16,711 nt of DNA from Pseudomonadales bacterium (GTDB lineage: Bacteria; Pseudomonadota; Gammaproteobacteria; Pseudomonadales; DT-91): the NCBI GenBank assembly GCA_013215025.1, contig JABSRR010000144.1:1-16711 (forward strand), written 5' to 3'. The position numbers and the translations under genes are program-made. Below are positions 6,514 through 16,086 of this stretch, piece after piece (the first letter of the stretch is position 1; every line of letters begins with the position of its first letter). Below the pieces are notes generated by a model. The model did no database searches. It had not been told where the DNA came from and worked only from the letters and a program-made list of their open reading frames with translations.

Positions 6514-7236
6514 CTAGAGAAGTAATTCAGTCAGTGCTGACAGCTTCAGCGTGGCGTTGTATTCTGTGATCGACTCCCCATGGTTGTAGCCGTAACTGAC
6601 ACTTGCTGACGCCATATTAGCCGCCTTCGCGGCTAAGATATCGTTCTTTGAATCGCCGACCATCAGCGCGCTTTCAATCTGCACCGCATGACCCTTGTTA
6701 CGCAAACAATCAAGCGCATGCAGTAAAGGTTGTGGGTCAGGCTTTTTAACCGGCAAGCTATCACCAGCAACCACGACGTCAAAATACTTAGCGATGCCAA
6801 GATCGCTGAGCAGTGCTGGGGTAAACTGCGCTGGCTTATTGGTTACTACCGCCAATGCGATACCGGCCTGCGTCAGCTTGCCTAACACCTGCTCAACCCC
6901 ATCATAGAGACATGATTGCTTTTGCGCCGTTGATAAATGCCCGTAATGGTATAAAAATCGACGGTGCAGCAGCTCGCAACTGGGCATCGCGTTAGGATCA
7001 AGCACGGTAGCTAAATATCGATGTGCGCGTTGCACTAAGCGCTCAGCACCATTACCGACCCAAAGTTTAAGCAAGGATGCACTAACACAGAAAGGCTGTT
7101 GCATATTCGACTCAGCGATCGCCAAATTCATCGCCTGCGTTAAGTCGGGTACGCTGTCAACCAAGGTGCCATCTAGGTCGAACAAAATAGCCCTTGGTAA
7201 TTTGCCAGCAAATACAGACGATAATTGGGTAAACAC
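6514..7236 (-). CDS. gph: Phosphoglycolate phosphatase
   Basis: This is a 240-residue HAD-superfamily phosphatase; Gph removes phosphate from 2-phosphoglycolate, a product of DNA 3'-end repair and metabolic side reactions. The HAD motifs are in order: FDLDGTLVDS (19-28, nucleophile Asp20 and acid/base Asp22), VVTNKP for motif II, a Lys in VKKPDPQPLL, and MVGDSKND for motif IV. The helical cap lies between motifs I and II. The start is GTG at 7234-7236; there is no clear ribosome binding site, but no other early start keeps the nucleophile. It follows rpe by 49 bp, and the rpe-gph pairing before trpE is typical of pseudomonads. Exact substrate is inferred from context, since HAD enzymes resemble each other. 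Confidence 0.88.
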   Translation of the reverse strand: MFTQLSSVFAGKLPRAILFDLDGTLVDSVPDLTQAMNLAIAESNMQQPFCVSASLLKLWVGNGAERLVQRAHRYLATVLDPNAMPSCELLHRRFLYHYGHLSTAQKQSCLYDGVEQVLGKLTQAGIALAVVTNKPAQFTPALLSDLGIAKYFDVVVAGDSLPVKKPDPQPLLHALDCLRNKGHAVQIESALMVGDSKNDILAAKAANMASASVSYGYNHGESITEYNATLKLSALTELLL

Positions 7237-7285
7237 CGATTTTCTTATTCGCCTCTCAATTCTTGCATACTCAGATTATTAAGGC

Positions 7286-7963
7286 TTATTCACCTTTTAC
7301 TGTCGCAAGCTCTCGGCGCATAGAATCGATAACTTGACGATAATCAGGCTGATTAAATATGGCTGAGCCAGCAACAAATGTATCAGCCCCGGCGCGGGCA
7401 ATGTCTGCGATATTCTCAACTTTTACCCCACCATCAATTTCTAAACGAATATCGAAGCCTGATTGATCAATCATCGCCCTTGCCTGTTTTAACTTTTGCA
7501 AGGTGGCAGGAATAAAACTTTGGCCACCAAAGCCTGGATTAACTGACATCAATAAAATCATATCTAGCTTATCCATCACATACTCTAAGGCATCCAGACT
7601 GCTAGCTGGGTTAAATACTAAGCCCGCCTTACAGCCTAAGCTTTTTATCAGCTGCAGCGATCGATCCACATGCATGGACGCCTCAGGGTGAAAAGTGATA
7701 TAGCTAGCACCTGCATCCGCAAATTGCTTAATCAAATCATCAACCGGACTCACCATCAAATGCACATCGATTTCAGCATCAATGCCATAGTCTCTCAGCG
7801 CTTTGCAGACCATTGGACCGATGGTTAAATTAGGCACATAGTGATTATCCATCACATCAAAATGTACAATATCAGCACCAGCTTCTAATACGGCATCGAC
7901 CTCTGCGCCAAGGCGCGCAAAATCAGCCGATAAAATCGACGGGGCTATCTTAAAGGTTTGCAT
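7286..7963 (-). CDS. rpe: Ribulose-phosphate 3-epimerase
   Basis: Rpe interconverts ribulose 5-phosphate and xylulose 5-phosphate in the pentose phosphate pathway. The 225-residue TIM barrel is full length and carries the metal ligands and catalytic residues of the family: APSILSADF (7-15), HFDVMDN (34-40, His34 and Asp36), DVHLMV (66-71, His68), [12 protein letters not shown] (139-150, phosphate loop) and EIDGGV (175-180, Asp177). The ATG has GGA with good spacing upstream (TGGAAAAAATATG). It begins 10 bp after murU, in the amgK-murU-rpe-gph run. Pentose 5-phosphates also feed PRPP, a substrate of TrpD, but that link is general. Confidence 0.96.
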   Translation of the reverse strand: MQTFKIAPSILSADFARLGAEVDAVLEAGADIVHFDVMDNHYVPNLTIGPMVCKALRDYGIDAEIDVHLMVSPVDDLIKQFADAGASYITFHPEASMHVDRSLQLIKSLGCKAGLVFNPASSLDALEYVMDKLDMILLMSVNPGFGGQSFIPATLQKLKQARAMIDQSGFDIRLEIDGGVKVENIADIARAGADTFVAGSAIFNQPDYRQVIDSMRRELATVKGE

Positions 7964-7973
7964 ATTTTTTCCA

Positions 7974-8699
7974 TTATTTTCTATTAAATCTTGCAGAATA
8001 CTCAGTCACAAAGGCTTCCGCCTCAGCCAATCTTTCTGGCGTGCCTACATCAAACCAATAGCCCTGATGAATCAAACCATCTAAACGACCGATATCATTC
8101 GCTTGATGAAATAGGCTGGCCAGTCGACCCGCGTCGGCCTTAAACGAGGTAAATAGTTGCGGCTGCAATAAGCTTACGCCAGCAAAAGTATAGCTTGAAT
8201 AGGCCGAGTCGAGCGCATAAAGCCTGCGCTGCTCATCAGCCAAACAAAAATCGCCTTGTGGATGAAACGCCGGATTTTTCACCAATAGCAAACAGCCTAA
8301 TTGGCCATGCAGCAGCGACTGCATCGCCTGATGTAAAAAATTTGCCAAGTGAATATTGGCATGCACATCACCGTTGATAACCAGCAATGGCTCCTCAGGT
8401 TTATCCGCAAATAATAATGGCCATGCCTGTAATATGCCGCCACAGGTTTCTAACGGGCTTGACTCTCTCGAATACTGCACCGACAAATCAAACTGCGAAC
8501 CATCACCCACGGCATCGATAATTTGCTCGGCAAGATAGCTGACATTAATCACCACATCTGTAAAGCCGGCCGCCCTCAATGATTCAAGGTGATAGAACAG
8601 TAATGGCTTACCTGCGATAGGCAGCAGCGGCTTGGGCGTGCTTGCTGTTAATGGCAACATTCGCTTACCTAATCCGGCCGCCAATATCATAGCCTTCAT
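7974..8699 (-). CDS. murU: N-acetylmuramate alpha-1-phosphate uridylyltransferase
   Basis: MurU makes UDP-MurNAc from MurNAc-1-phosphate and UTP in the peptidoglycan-recycling bypass described in Pseudomonas putida, which avoids the MurA/MurB route. The 241-residue protein is a sugar nucleotidyltransferase with [11 protein letters not shown] (4-14), [13 protein letters not shown] (21-33, Lys23), an ETCGGIL loop (84-90) and NGDVHAN (109-115, Asp111, metal binding). The FDVGTPERL block is near the C-terminus. Family alone could also mean a mannose-1-phosphate guanylyltransferase or glucose-1-phosphate enzyme; the 4-bp overlap with amgK makes MurU much more likely. Confidence 0.92.
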   Translation of the reverse strand: MKAMILAAGLGKRMLPLTASTPKPLLPIAGKPLLFYHLESLRAAGFTDVVINVSYLAEQIIDAVGDGSQFDLSVQYSRESSPLETCGGILQAWPLLFADKPEEPLLVINGDVHANIHLANFLHQAMQSLLHGQLGCLLLVKNPAFHPQGDFCLADEQRRLYALDSAYSSYTFAGVSLLQPQLFTSFKADAGRLASLFHQANDIGRLDGLIHQGYWFDVGTPERLAEAEAFVTEYSARFNRK

Positions 8700-9814
8700 G
8701 ACGCAGCCTCAGGCTGCTCAGCTAGCGACAAATCGCGCCACCAGCTCTGCTGGCGAATCAGCGGCATAAGCTGGGTTTCAAACCAGTCAGCAAAATGGCG
8801 CAAAGCAGGATCAGAATATGCTGACAAGGCATCACGGATATAATCAACTACCAAAGGCAAATCCTGCAAATACCCGTGTTTTGCATCCCGCTGCGATAAG
8901 CGAGCAAACACGCCCAAGACCTTGATATGGCGCTGTAGGCCCATCCAATCAAAATCTTGTTGAAAGTCTGTAAAACTGAGCGAATCAGCAATCAACTGTT
9001 GGTTTTGCAATTGCCTATAGAATTGTTCTAAGTAAGCCAGCACCTCGGGCTTTGGCAAGCGCAGGTAGCAATCTTTCCATAATGAGACGGCATCATAAGT
9101 AATTGGGCCTTTTAAAGCATCTTGAAAATCAATCGCTACTAGCGCATCACCGTCAAGCATAATATTGCGACAGTGGTAATCACGATGAACAAACACCTGT
9201 GACTGCTGGCAGGCACGATCGATCAGTCGCTGAAAAAAACGCTGTAGCAGTGCTTGTTGTTCTCGGTCTAATTCCAACTGCAATAAGCCGGCAACAAACC
9301 ATTCGGTAAAAATATCTAATTCGCATTGCAAGGCCGCCGCGTCATAATGACCTAAAATAGTCAGATCAGCCTGAGGAATTTGAGCAAACGCCAGCAGTTG
9401 CTGTAAGGCTTGGTCATAATAGTGCTGATGCTGTGGCGACAGGGCAATATTCGACAGCAGCTGATCGCCAGCGTCGTGCTGCAATAGCCAGCCAGTCTCT
9501 AAATCAAAGGCCAACACTTCTGAGGCGGCAATATTCTGGCTTGCTAACAGCGCACTGATAGCGACAAATTCTTGGTTTTTTTCCGTCGCCGGCGGCGCAA
9601 TGGCTAAAATATAGCTGCTTTTGATATCCGGTTTATCGTCACCATTATGCACGATAGCAACACGATAGTAGCGCCTAAAGCTGGCATCACCACTCATAGC
9701 CTCGAGCCTAACGTTTGCGGCCTGAACATCAGCAATTTTAGTCAGCGCCGACAATAACCAGGCGGATAAGCCTGGCTGCTCCAGCTGATGGTCAAGTTCG
9801 GTGAGTTTAAACAT
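8696..9814 (-). CDS. amgK: N-acetylmuramate/N-acetylglucosamine kinase (anomeric)
   Basis: AmgK phosphorylates MurNAc at C1, supplying MurU in cell-wall sugar salvage. The product has the aminoglycoside phosphotransferase-like kinase fold: SGDASFRRYYRV near residues 41-52 (nucleotide loop side), HRDYHCRN (210-217, catalytic Asp212) and AIDFQDALKGPITYD (227-241, metal-binding Asp229). I chose the ATG at 9814 (372 aa), which gives an N-terminus like other AmgK proteins. A GTG at 9874 would add 20 residues, and neither start has a clear ribosome binding site. It overlaps murU by 4 bp and is divergent from lptD, as in pseudomonads. Confidence 0.9.
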   Translation of the reverse strand: MFKLTELDHQLEQPGLSAWLLSALTKIADVQAANVRLEAMSGDASFRRYYRVAIVHNGDDKPDIKSSYILAIAPPATEKNQEFVAISALLASQNIAASEVLAFDLETGWLLQHDAGDQLLSNIALSPQHQHYYDQALQQLLAFAQIPQADLTILGHYDAAALQCELDIFTEWFVAGLLQLELDREQQALLQRFFQRLIDRACQQSQVFVHRDYHCRNIMLDGDALVAIDFQDALKGPITYDAVSLWKDCYLRLPKPEVLAYLEQFYRQLQNQQLIADSLSFTDFQQDFDWMGLQRHIKVLGVFARLSQRDAKHGYLQDLPLVVDYIRDALSAYSDPALRHFADWFETQLMPLIRQQSWWRDLSLAEQPEAAS

Positions 9815-10014
9815 AGCGACGGGGGAACATATTTGCAGTAAAAACGCAGTCAATGAATACTTTATTTGATACACTTCTAAACTTTGCGTGCAGGCGGTAA
9901 ATTTACATCATTTACTCGACATTCTCACTATGAAATTGCTTTATGTTATTGATTTTCTGCAGGCCTTAGAATTTTTTTAAACCACAATCAGGTTTTCGTT
10001 TAACTTCACTGTCG
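9815..10014. promoter_or_regulatory. Divergent amgK/lptD promoter region
   Basis: About 200 bp separates the chosen amgK start from lptD. Promoters for both directions should lie here. On the plus strand TAGAAT at 9967-9972 is a possible -10 box for lptD, with no convincing -35 at normal spacing. On the minus strand no clear promoter was found. GGAAC occurs at about 9834, but the distance to any sigma-E-like -10 is wrong. Confidence 0.35.
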
Positions 10015-12780
10015 ATGCAAACAACGCCCTCTGATCAGACTCCCTGTATTGCTGCTGCCAGCACAAAAGCCTTTATGGCGGTCGCGCCGCTGGCGACTAA
10101 ACATATCGGCATAGCAAGACTAAGGCGATACTTAGTCACCATAGCCGCCACAGTCGCGATATTCACCACAACGGCCACAGATGCGCTTACCATGGATGGG
10201 CAAGCAAGCAGCAACAAGGAAAACCAGACACAAAGCCGTTCGGCTTTTTGCCCGCCATTGCAGGAGGTCATAGAGACCACAGCCTTAACTGAAGCAGAAT
10301 TTTTAGCAGCGCTTGAAAAGGACAAGGAGCGCGCTTTAAAACAGCTCGATTGGGTAGCGCAAGACGGCATCAATAGTTGCGATGGCTACTATCAGCCTGC
10401 CGATTTCACGCTGCAAGCAAGCAGCGCTGAATCTGACACTATTCAGCCGACAGATACGATCGAAATGTTCAGCGACAGCTTAGTTTATCAAAGCGATAGC
10501 TTAATGAATCTTGAGGGTAATATCTTATTCAACCGCGACAATCTTCGGCTCTCCTGTGATCGCATCCAATATGATGCTAACGCTGATTCAGCCTTGGCAC
10601 AGGGTAATGTGATTTTTCGCAGCGAAGACGCGCTGATTTTGGCAGAATCGGCTGATATTTTTCAGCAAAGTGACGCTAACTTCATAGACTCGCGTTTTGT
10701 GCTATACCCGGTTCACGCCCGCGGTAGTGCAGCAGAGGTGCGTCTGATCAATAATGCGCAAGACAATCAGGCCGTGCTGCGCGATAGCGAATTTAGTCTA
10801 TGCCCGCCCACGCAAAACGATTGGGCCATTCGCGCATCAGAACTCACGCTCGACCAAGTCAGTGGCTGGGGCAAAGCTTGGCATATGCGCTTTTTAATCA
10901 AAGATACGCCAGTATTTTATTTCCCCTATGTGACGTTTCCGATTGACGATCGACGCAAAACGGGTTTCTTATTACCACTGATTGGCGGCGGCAGCGATGG
11001 CTTTAGTTATCAACAAAGTTATTATCTGAATCTCGCACCCCATTATGACCTGACCTATAGTCCGCATTTCATCGAGAAACATGGTGTGCTTAATATTTTG
11101 ATGGCACGCTATAAGCATACCAGCAGCGAATGGCAGTTAACGGGCAGCCAAATCAACAATGATAAGCGCATTGATGGCGACGATATCGACAGCAGCCCCC
11201 TGTATGACGATGATGATCGCAAGCGTTGGGGCATCAGCCTGATTGAAAGCGGGCAATTCTTACCCAATTTACGCCACAGCATCAATTATACCGATGTTTC
11301 AGATGTTGACTTTCTCCGCGACTGGCACAGCTCGGCATTGAATATCGACAATACAGAAGCATTGAGACGCACTGCCAGCCTATCGTTTAGTTCGACAAAC
11401 TGGCAATCAAGTTTAAAAGCTATCGACTTCAAAAGTCTCGAAATAAACCCCAACACCGGCAAAGCCAAAGATGAAGACTACAGCCTGCTGCCTGAGCTAA
11501 GCCTTAGCTTTGTAAACTCACGCACCACAAACAGGCTTAATCCCTTCTTCACCTCATATCTCAGTCAATTTGCTCACGATACTAAAGCCGAGGCGCTGCG
11601 CAGCCATACTGAAGCTGGTGTGAGCTATGGTCTATCGGAACTCGCTTACGAAGTAGAGGCCAAGCTGAAAGCTGAGTATAACTTCTACGATTACAATGAC
11701 AGTAATGACCCAGCTATTACTGACTTTGAAGGCGAGCCTTATCAGGGCAGTGATAGCGTCAGCGTATTCGGTGGCAGCATTTTCGGCCAGCTGAATTTTG
11801 AGCGTCAATTTGATACCGAAGCAGCACTTTACAGCCACAGTTTAAGCCCTAAGCTGCAGTACAGCTATGCCAGCTATGACAATCAAGACCGTTTACTGGA
11901 CCTTGATACCAGCGAACGGAAATTTAATTACAATGAAGTGTTTCGCGAAAGTCGATTCAGCGGCTACGATCGAATTGGCGATAATAATAAGTTAAGCCTG
12001 GGGCTTGATACCGAGATTTTTGATATTCTTAATGGGCAAAGCATTTGGTCTTTAGGCATTGCTCAGGCCTGGTATTTACAAGATCGTCGCCTAAAACTGA
12101 AACCTACTGACGATAACTTATTAACCATTAATCCTGACGATGACAAAGATACTAAACGCTTCAAAAAAGCTACAAACAAGGATATCGATAAGCGATTTTT
12201 TCGCGAATATTCTGATATCGCCTTGCAAAGCAGCTATTGGATAAACCCTCAACAATCGGCAAAACTGCAATTAGTGCTCGACCCTGATAATGGCGAGCTG
12301 GCTCGCGGCAGTATTGCCTGGCAATACCGTAACGAGAATAATCTGATTCTCAATCTTGAAGTAGAGAAAATTGCCAATCTACCAAAGCTGCAAGATACCG
12401 ACTCCGACGCATCGACGCCCCGCGAATTTGTTAATTTTGATGACGAGTTTGTCAATCTGTCAGGCTACCTGCCGCTCAGCCTTACCGGCGTTGATGCCCT
12501 GCGTGATTGGTCTGCGTTCACCCGGGTTGAATATGATCTGAATAAAAATGAACCGATTAACGATCTTGCGGGTTTCAGCTATAGTAACTGCTGCTGGAAG
12601 CTATACTTTATCGCCGAAAATGAACGGCGCGAATTCGAAAATGGCCAAAAAGTTCAACCCTTTCAAGACAGTCGCTATAAACGAAACTGGTATATTGAGG
12701 TAGAATTAACCGGGCTCGCTGGCGCCACCAATCGAGTTATCCGTTTACTCGAAGAAAACATTCAAGGTTTTAATCAATAA
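10015..12780 (+). CDS. lptD: LPS-assembly outer membrane protein LptD
   Basis: LptD with LptE inserts lipopolysaccharide into the outer leaflet of the outer membrane. The 921-residue protein is the usual length for the Pseudomonas-type family. It has an N-terminal export signal with RLRR near residues 35-39 followed by a hydrophobic run to about 52. A periplasmic LptA-like beta-jellyroll follows (about 148-290, starting SDSLVYQSDS), then a long beta-barrel beginning near FYFPYVTFPIDDRRKTGF. Cysteines at 79, 122, 181, 263 and the adjacent pair 859-860 (SNCCWKL) fit the conserved disulfide scheme, with Cys263 and the CC pair easy to assign. No ribosome binding site precedes the ATG at 10015; an in-frame ATG at 10075 is an alternative. 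surA overlaps its stop by 1 bp. Confidence 0.96.
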   Translation: MQTTPSDQTPCIAAASTKAFMAVAPLATKHIGIARLRRYLVTIAATVAIFTTTATDALTMDGQASSNKENQTQSRSAFCPPLQEVIETTALTEAEFLAALEKDKERALKQLDWVAQDGINSCDGYYQPADFTLQASSAESDTIQPTDTIEMFSDSLVYQSDSLMNLEGNILFNRDNLRLSCDRIQYDANADSALAQGNVIFRSEDALILAESADIFQQSDANFIDSRFVLYPVHARGSAAEVRLINNAQDNQAVLRDSEFSLCPPTQNDWAIRASELTLDQVSGWGKAWHMRFLIKDTPVFYFPYVTFPIDDRRKTGFLLPLIGGGSDGFSYQQSYYLNLAPHYDLTYSPHFIEKHGVLNILMARYKHTSSEWQLTGSQINNDKRIDGDDIDSSPLYDDDDRKRWGISLIESGQFLPNLRHSINYTDVSDVDFLRDWHSSALNIDNTEALRRTASLSFSSTNWQSSLKAIDFKSLEINPNTGKAKDEDYSLLPELSLSFVNSRTTNRLNPFFTSYLSQFAHDTKAEALRSHTEAGVSYGLSELAYEVEAKLKAEYNFYDYNDSNDPAITDFEGEPYQGSDSVSVFGGSIFGQLNFERQFDTEAALYSHSLSPKLQYSYASYDNQDRLLDLDTSERKFNYNEVFRESRFSGYDRIGDNNKLSLGLDTEIFDILNGQSIWSLGIAQAWYLQDRRLKLKPTDDNLLTINPDDDKDTKRFKKATNKDIDKRFFREYSDIALQSSYWINPQQSAKLQLVLDPDNGELARGSIAWQYRNENNLILNLEVEKIANLPKLQDTDSDASTPREFVNFDDEFVNLSGYLPLSLTGVDALRDWSAFTRVEYDLNKNEPINDLAGFSYSNCCWKLYFIAENERREFENGQKVQPFQDSRYKRNWYIEVELTGLAGATNRVIRLLEENIQGFNQ

Positions 12781-14051
12781 TGCCGTATTTGCTATTTATA
12801 TTTATTTTGCTTGCACCGCTTTCTAAGACTGAAGCTGCGACTCAAACATTGGACGCGATTAAAATCGTGGTTAATAAAGATGTCATTACCGAAGCACAGT
12901 TTGAAGCGCGGTTACAAGAAACCAAAGCAAATCTTCAAACTCGTGGACAGCTTCCTAGCGAGGCTGAAATAGAAGAACAAGTCAGCAATCAACTGATCCT
13001 CGAATCGCTGCAAATGCAAATGGCTGAGCGGGGCGGCTTACGCATATCCAATCAAGAGCTAACTACAGCAATCAGCGATATTGCACAGCGCAATGGCTTA
13101 AGCTTAGAGGGTTTAAAAAACGAACTCGAAGCAGACGGTAAAGACTATCAAGCTTTTCGCGAGCGTATCCGCAAAGACATGATTATTCAAAATGTACAGC
13201 AAGGTAGCTTACGCGGCAAAGTTAATGTCAGCGAGCAGCAAGTTGATAATTATTTAGCCAGCAGCGAAGGCCAACGCCTGACCGAAGAAAGTTACGATCT
13301 CAGTTTCTTAACGTTAGCCTTAGCGAGCAACAGTGATGCTGCCACTATTGCCGCCGCCAAAAAAACGATGCAAGCACTTAAGCAACAGCTTGAGCAATCG
13401 CCGCCGCAATTCGCGCGCTATGCCCAAGGGGCAAGCTTTCAGGGCAGCCAAATCGAAGGGGCTAATCTCGGCAAACGCAGCCTCGATGAGCTACCGTCAT
13501 TATTTGTAGATCTTGCGCTGCAGCTTGAAAACGGTGACATCTCAGACCCTGTTCAAAGTGGTGCTGGCTGGCATTTATTGAAAATGAATCGCAAGATTGG
13601 CGGTCAACAGCTTGAATATCAAGTACTGTCTCGGCATATCTTAATCACGCCATCTGCCGTGCGCAATGATGCACAAGCCCAGAAACTAGCCCGGCAACTG
13701 GCGGATCGCATCAAACAAGGTGAGGACTTTTCTCTGCTGGCCAAAGAATATTCAGAGGATCCTGGCTCTGCACTACAGGGTGGTGAATTAGGCTGGAGTT
13801 CACCCTCACGCTATGCCGCTGAATTTGCCAATACCCTAGCCGGCTTGAACATTGGCCAAGTCAGTGCGCCCTTCAAAACCGAATTTGGCTGGCATATCGT
13901 TGAAAAACTTGATCAACGTCAACACGATATCACGCGCGAACGGCAGCGCAATCAAGCACGCCAAATCTTAGCGCAGCGCCAATTTAAAGACGAACTGGAT
14001 AACTGGCTTAGCGAAATGAAAGGCGAAGCCTTTATCGAGATCAAACGCTGA
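12780..14051 (+). CDS. surA: Periplasmic chaperone and peptidyl-prolyl isomerase SurA
   Basis: SurA escorts outer-membrane proteins, LptD among them, across the periplasm. The 423-residue protein has a short signal peptide (cut near KTEA|AT, residue 19), the SurA N-terminal helical chaperone domain (about 22-160) and a first parvulin domain (about 172-272). That domain starts YDLSFLTLAL in place of the usual HIL entry and looks degenerate. A full second parvulin domain (283-383) has SRHILI, YSEDPGSALQGGELGW and FGWHIVE. The C-terminal helix closes the chaperone domain. It starts at the last base of the lptD stop (TAATG) and overlaps pdxA the same way (TGATG), so translation is coupled through the three genes. 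Confidence 0.96.
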   Translation: MPYLLFIFILLAPLSKTEAATQTLDAIKIVVNKDVITEAQFEARLQETKANLQTRGQLPSEAEIEEQVSNQLILESLQMQMAERGGLRISNQELTTAISDIAQRNGLSLEGLKNELEADGKDYQAFRERIRKDMIIQNVQQGSLRGKVNVSEQQVDNYLASSEGQRLTEESYDLSFLTLALASNSDAATIAAAKKTMQALKQQLEQSPPQFARYAQGASFQGSQIEGANLGKRSLDELPSLFVDLALQLENGDISDPVQSGAGWHLLKMNRKIGGQQLEYQVLSRHILITPSAVRNDAQAQKLARQLADRIKQGEDFSLLAKEYSEDPGSALQGGELGWSSPSRYAAEFANTLAGLNIGQVSAPFKTEFGWHIVEKLDQRQHDITRERQRNQARQILAQRQFKDELDNWLSEMKGEAFIEIKR

Positions 14052-15097
14052 TGGCGCAACAACAGCGCTTAAATATTGCCCTTTGTGCTGGCGAACCAGC
14101 AGGGATTGGCGCGGATATTATTTTACAGTTTGCAGCGCAAGCCTACCTTGCAGCTAATCCAAGAGACTTAAACCGCAAACAAGATCGCTTTATTACCTTA
14201 GCCGACCCTGAGCTGATGCTGCAACGCGCAAAAGCGCTAAATTTAAACATATCATTGCGACCCTATGATCCCAATGACAATCTGCCCAATCAGGCCAATG
14301 AACTCATCATATATCCGATTGATGGCTGCCATTTAGCGCATGCATCTCGGCTACATCCCAGTAATGCAAACTATGTACTGAATATTCTCGACACCGCGAT
14401 TGATGGCTGCCTGCGCGGTGAATTTGCCGCCATGGTTACTGCACCGGTGCAAAAATCAGTGATCAACGAAGCTGGCTTGGCGTTTACTGGGCATACCGAG
14501 TACCTCGCTGAAAAAACTGCACGTAACAAGGTAGTGATGATGCTCGCGCATGAGACGCTTCGGGTTTGTTTAGCCACCACACATCTGCCTTTAAAAGATG
14601 TTCCAGCAGCAATTACGGCAGACTCTCTGCGTCAAACGGTGCAAATTATCGACCACGACTTACGTTATTTTTATGGCATAAAACAACCACGCATTCTCGC
14701 CTGCGGTTTGAACCCTCATGCTGGCGAAAATGGCCATCTAGGGCGAGAAGAAATTGAGGTTATCGAGCCCTGTTTTGAGCAACTTCGTGGTGAAGGTCTA
14801 TTAATAAGCGGCCCCTTGCCCGCAGACACTTTATTCACCGCAAAACATCTTGATAATGCCGACGTAGTTTTAGCCATGTACCATGATCAGGGCTTACCGG
14901 TGCTGAAATCACAGGGCTTTGGCCAATCTGCCAATATTACCTTGGGCTTACCAATTATCCGAACCTCAGTAGACCATGGCACCGCAATCGACCTAGTCGG
15001 CAGCGGCAAAGCCGATATTGGCAGTTTGATCACAGCCTGTCAGCAAGCAAGCATTATGGCTAATGCACGCCAGCTCGCCGAGCCAGGCAAAGCATAA
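14051..15097 (+). CDS. pdxA: 4-hydroxythreonine-4-phosphate dehydrogenase
   Basis: PdxA oxidises 4-phosphohydroxy-L-threonine in the DXP-dependent vitamin B6 pathway. The 348-residue protein has CAGEPAGIGADI at the N-terminus (12-23), TAPVQKSVINEAG, TGHTEYLAEKT (146-156) and the three divalent-metal histidines at the family spacing: His178 in ATTHLPL, His223 in NPHAGENGH and His278 in MYHDQGLPVLK. A final TSVDHGTAID block is typical. The ATG overlaps the surA stop, and rsmA starts 10 bp after its stop, the same order as in E. coli. Confidence 0.96.
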   Translation: MAQQQRLNIALCAGEPAGIGADIILQFAAQAYLAANPRDLNRKQDRFITLADPELMLQRAKALNLNISLRPYDPNDNLPNQANELIIYPIDGCHLAHASRLHPSNANYVLNILDTAIDGCLRGEFAAMVTAPVQKSVINEAGLAFTGHTEYLAEKTARNKVVMMLAHETLRVCLATTHLPLKDVPAAITADSLRQTVQIIDHDLRYFYGIKQPRILACGLNPHAGENGHLGREEIEVIEPCFEQLRGEGLLISGPLPADTLFTAKHLDNADVVLAMYHDQGLPVLKSQGFGQSANITLGLPIIRTSVDHGTAIDLVGSGKADIGSLITACQQASIMANARQLAEPGKA

Positions 15098-15107
15098 AGC
15101 GATTATT

Positions 15108-15959
15108 ATGAGCGCCTCAGACAAGTCAGCCGCAACATCACATAAGCCCCGCAAGCGCTTTGGGCAAAACTTTTTGCACGATGGCAATATCATTACTCGC
15201 TTAGTTGATGCGATTCACCCGCTGAAAGACGATGTGATGGTTGAAATAGGCCCAGGTCAGGCTGCGCTGACCGAACCATTGCTACAGCGTTTACAGCAGC
15301 TGCATGTGGTGGAACTTGATCGCGACTTAGTCGAATTACTCACTGCTCAATTTGCCACACGCGCATTACACATACATGCAGCGGATGCATTACAGTTTAA
15401 TTTCTCAAGCCTGATGCAGTCAGACCAAGCTTTACGGGTAGTCGGCAATCTGCCATACAATATTTCAACCCCTTTGATCTTTCATTTATTGAGCTATCAA
15501 CAACGTATCCAAGATATGCATTTTATGTTGCAGCTAGAAGTGGTCGATCGCTTAGCTGCTCAACCTGGCTCAAAAACTTACGGGCGTTTGTCAGTGGTCA
15601 CACAGTATTATTGTCAGGTTGATAAACTGTTCAATGTGCCTGCAGCGGCTTTTTTTCCGCCACCCAAGGTTATGTCAGCGATTGTGCGCTTAATCCCCAG
15701 AGACTTCATTATCAAGGCCAACAATACCCAGCAATTTGAGCAGATTGTCGCCATTGCATTTGGCCAGCGACGCAAAACCTTGCGCAATAATCTAAAAAAT
15801 TGTCTTGCTGCAGATCAGCTCACAAGTCTTGAGCAGAACCTACAGGACAACTCGTCAGAGCATGCTTGTTTTTTACTCAGTGATCGCCCCGAACAGCTAT
15901 CAGTTGCCAACTTTGTTTTCTTAAGCAACCTGATCGACGACATAATGCAAAAGCATTGA
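15108..15959 (+). CDS. rsmA: 16S rRNA adenine dimethyltransferase
   Basis: RsmA (KsgA) dimethylates two adjacent adenosines in the 3' hairpin of 16S rRNA late in 30S assembly. The 283-residue protein starts with a short variable tail, then KRFGQNFLHD (16-25), the SAM-binding loop VEIGPGQAALT (45-55), the acidic ELDRDL segment (69-74) and the catalytic NLPY at 114-117. FFPPPKVMSAIVRL (182-195) and a C-terminal domain follow. I chose the ATG at 15108, which avoids overlap with pdxA and gives a usual length; a longer frame from 15063 would add 15 residues inside pdxA. No strong ribosome binding site is seen. Confidence 0.96.
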   Translation: MSASDKSAATSHKPRKRFGQNFLHDGNIITRLVDAIHPLKDDVMVEIGPGQAALTEPLLQRLQQLHVVELDRDLVELLTAQFATRALHIHAADALQFNFSSLMQSDQALRVVGNLPYNISTPLIFHLLSYQQRIQDMHFMLQLEVVDRLAAQPGSKTYGRLSVVTQYYCQVDKLFNVPAAAFFPPPKVMSAIVRLIPRDFIIKANNTQQFEQIVAIAFGQRRKTLRNNLKNCLAADQLTSLEQNLQDNSSEHACFLLSDRPEQLSVANFVFLSNLIDDIMQKH

Positions 15960-16011
15960 TCGTTTCGCCGATTCAGCAATATTAATTTCCCCAGCCAATG
16001 GCAAAGCGCGG

Positions 16012-16017
16012 TATAAT
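16012..16017 (+). promoter_or_regulatory. Candidate apaG promoter -10 box
   Basis: A perfect TATAAT lies in the 127-bp gap between rsmA and apaG, 69 bases upstream of the apaG ATG. The region 16-18 bp upstream has no good -35 match. It suggests apaG and the following gene have their own promoter in addition to any read-through. Confidence 0.45.
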
Positions 16018-16037
16018 CACTCTATTATCATTCACAT

Positions 16038-16068
16038 ATCACTGACAGCCGCCCCTGTATGCAGTGAT
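16038..16068 (+). promoter_or_regulatory. Leader hairpin upstream of apaG
   Basis: ATCACTG+ACAG (16038-16048) pairs with CTGT (16055-16058) and CAGTGAT (16062-16068), giving 11 base pairs with a CCGCCC loop and an ATG bulge on the 3' side. It lies between the TATAAT and the apaG start and would be in the 5' leader RNA. It is not followed by a T-run, so it is not a standard terminator. Confidence 0.5.
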
Positions 16069-16086
16069 GTTAAAAGTTATTCTGTT

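Noticed and set aside
9834..9870. A sigma-E promoter for lptD beginning with GGAAC
   Set aside because: The gap to the nearest TCAA-like -10 element is about 21 bp, too long, and it lies 180 bp upstream of the gene.
15063..15107. Longer rsmA start inside pdxA
   Set aside because: It adds 15 residues not typical of the family; the ATG at 15108 lies 10 bp after the pdxA stop and gives the usual length.
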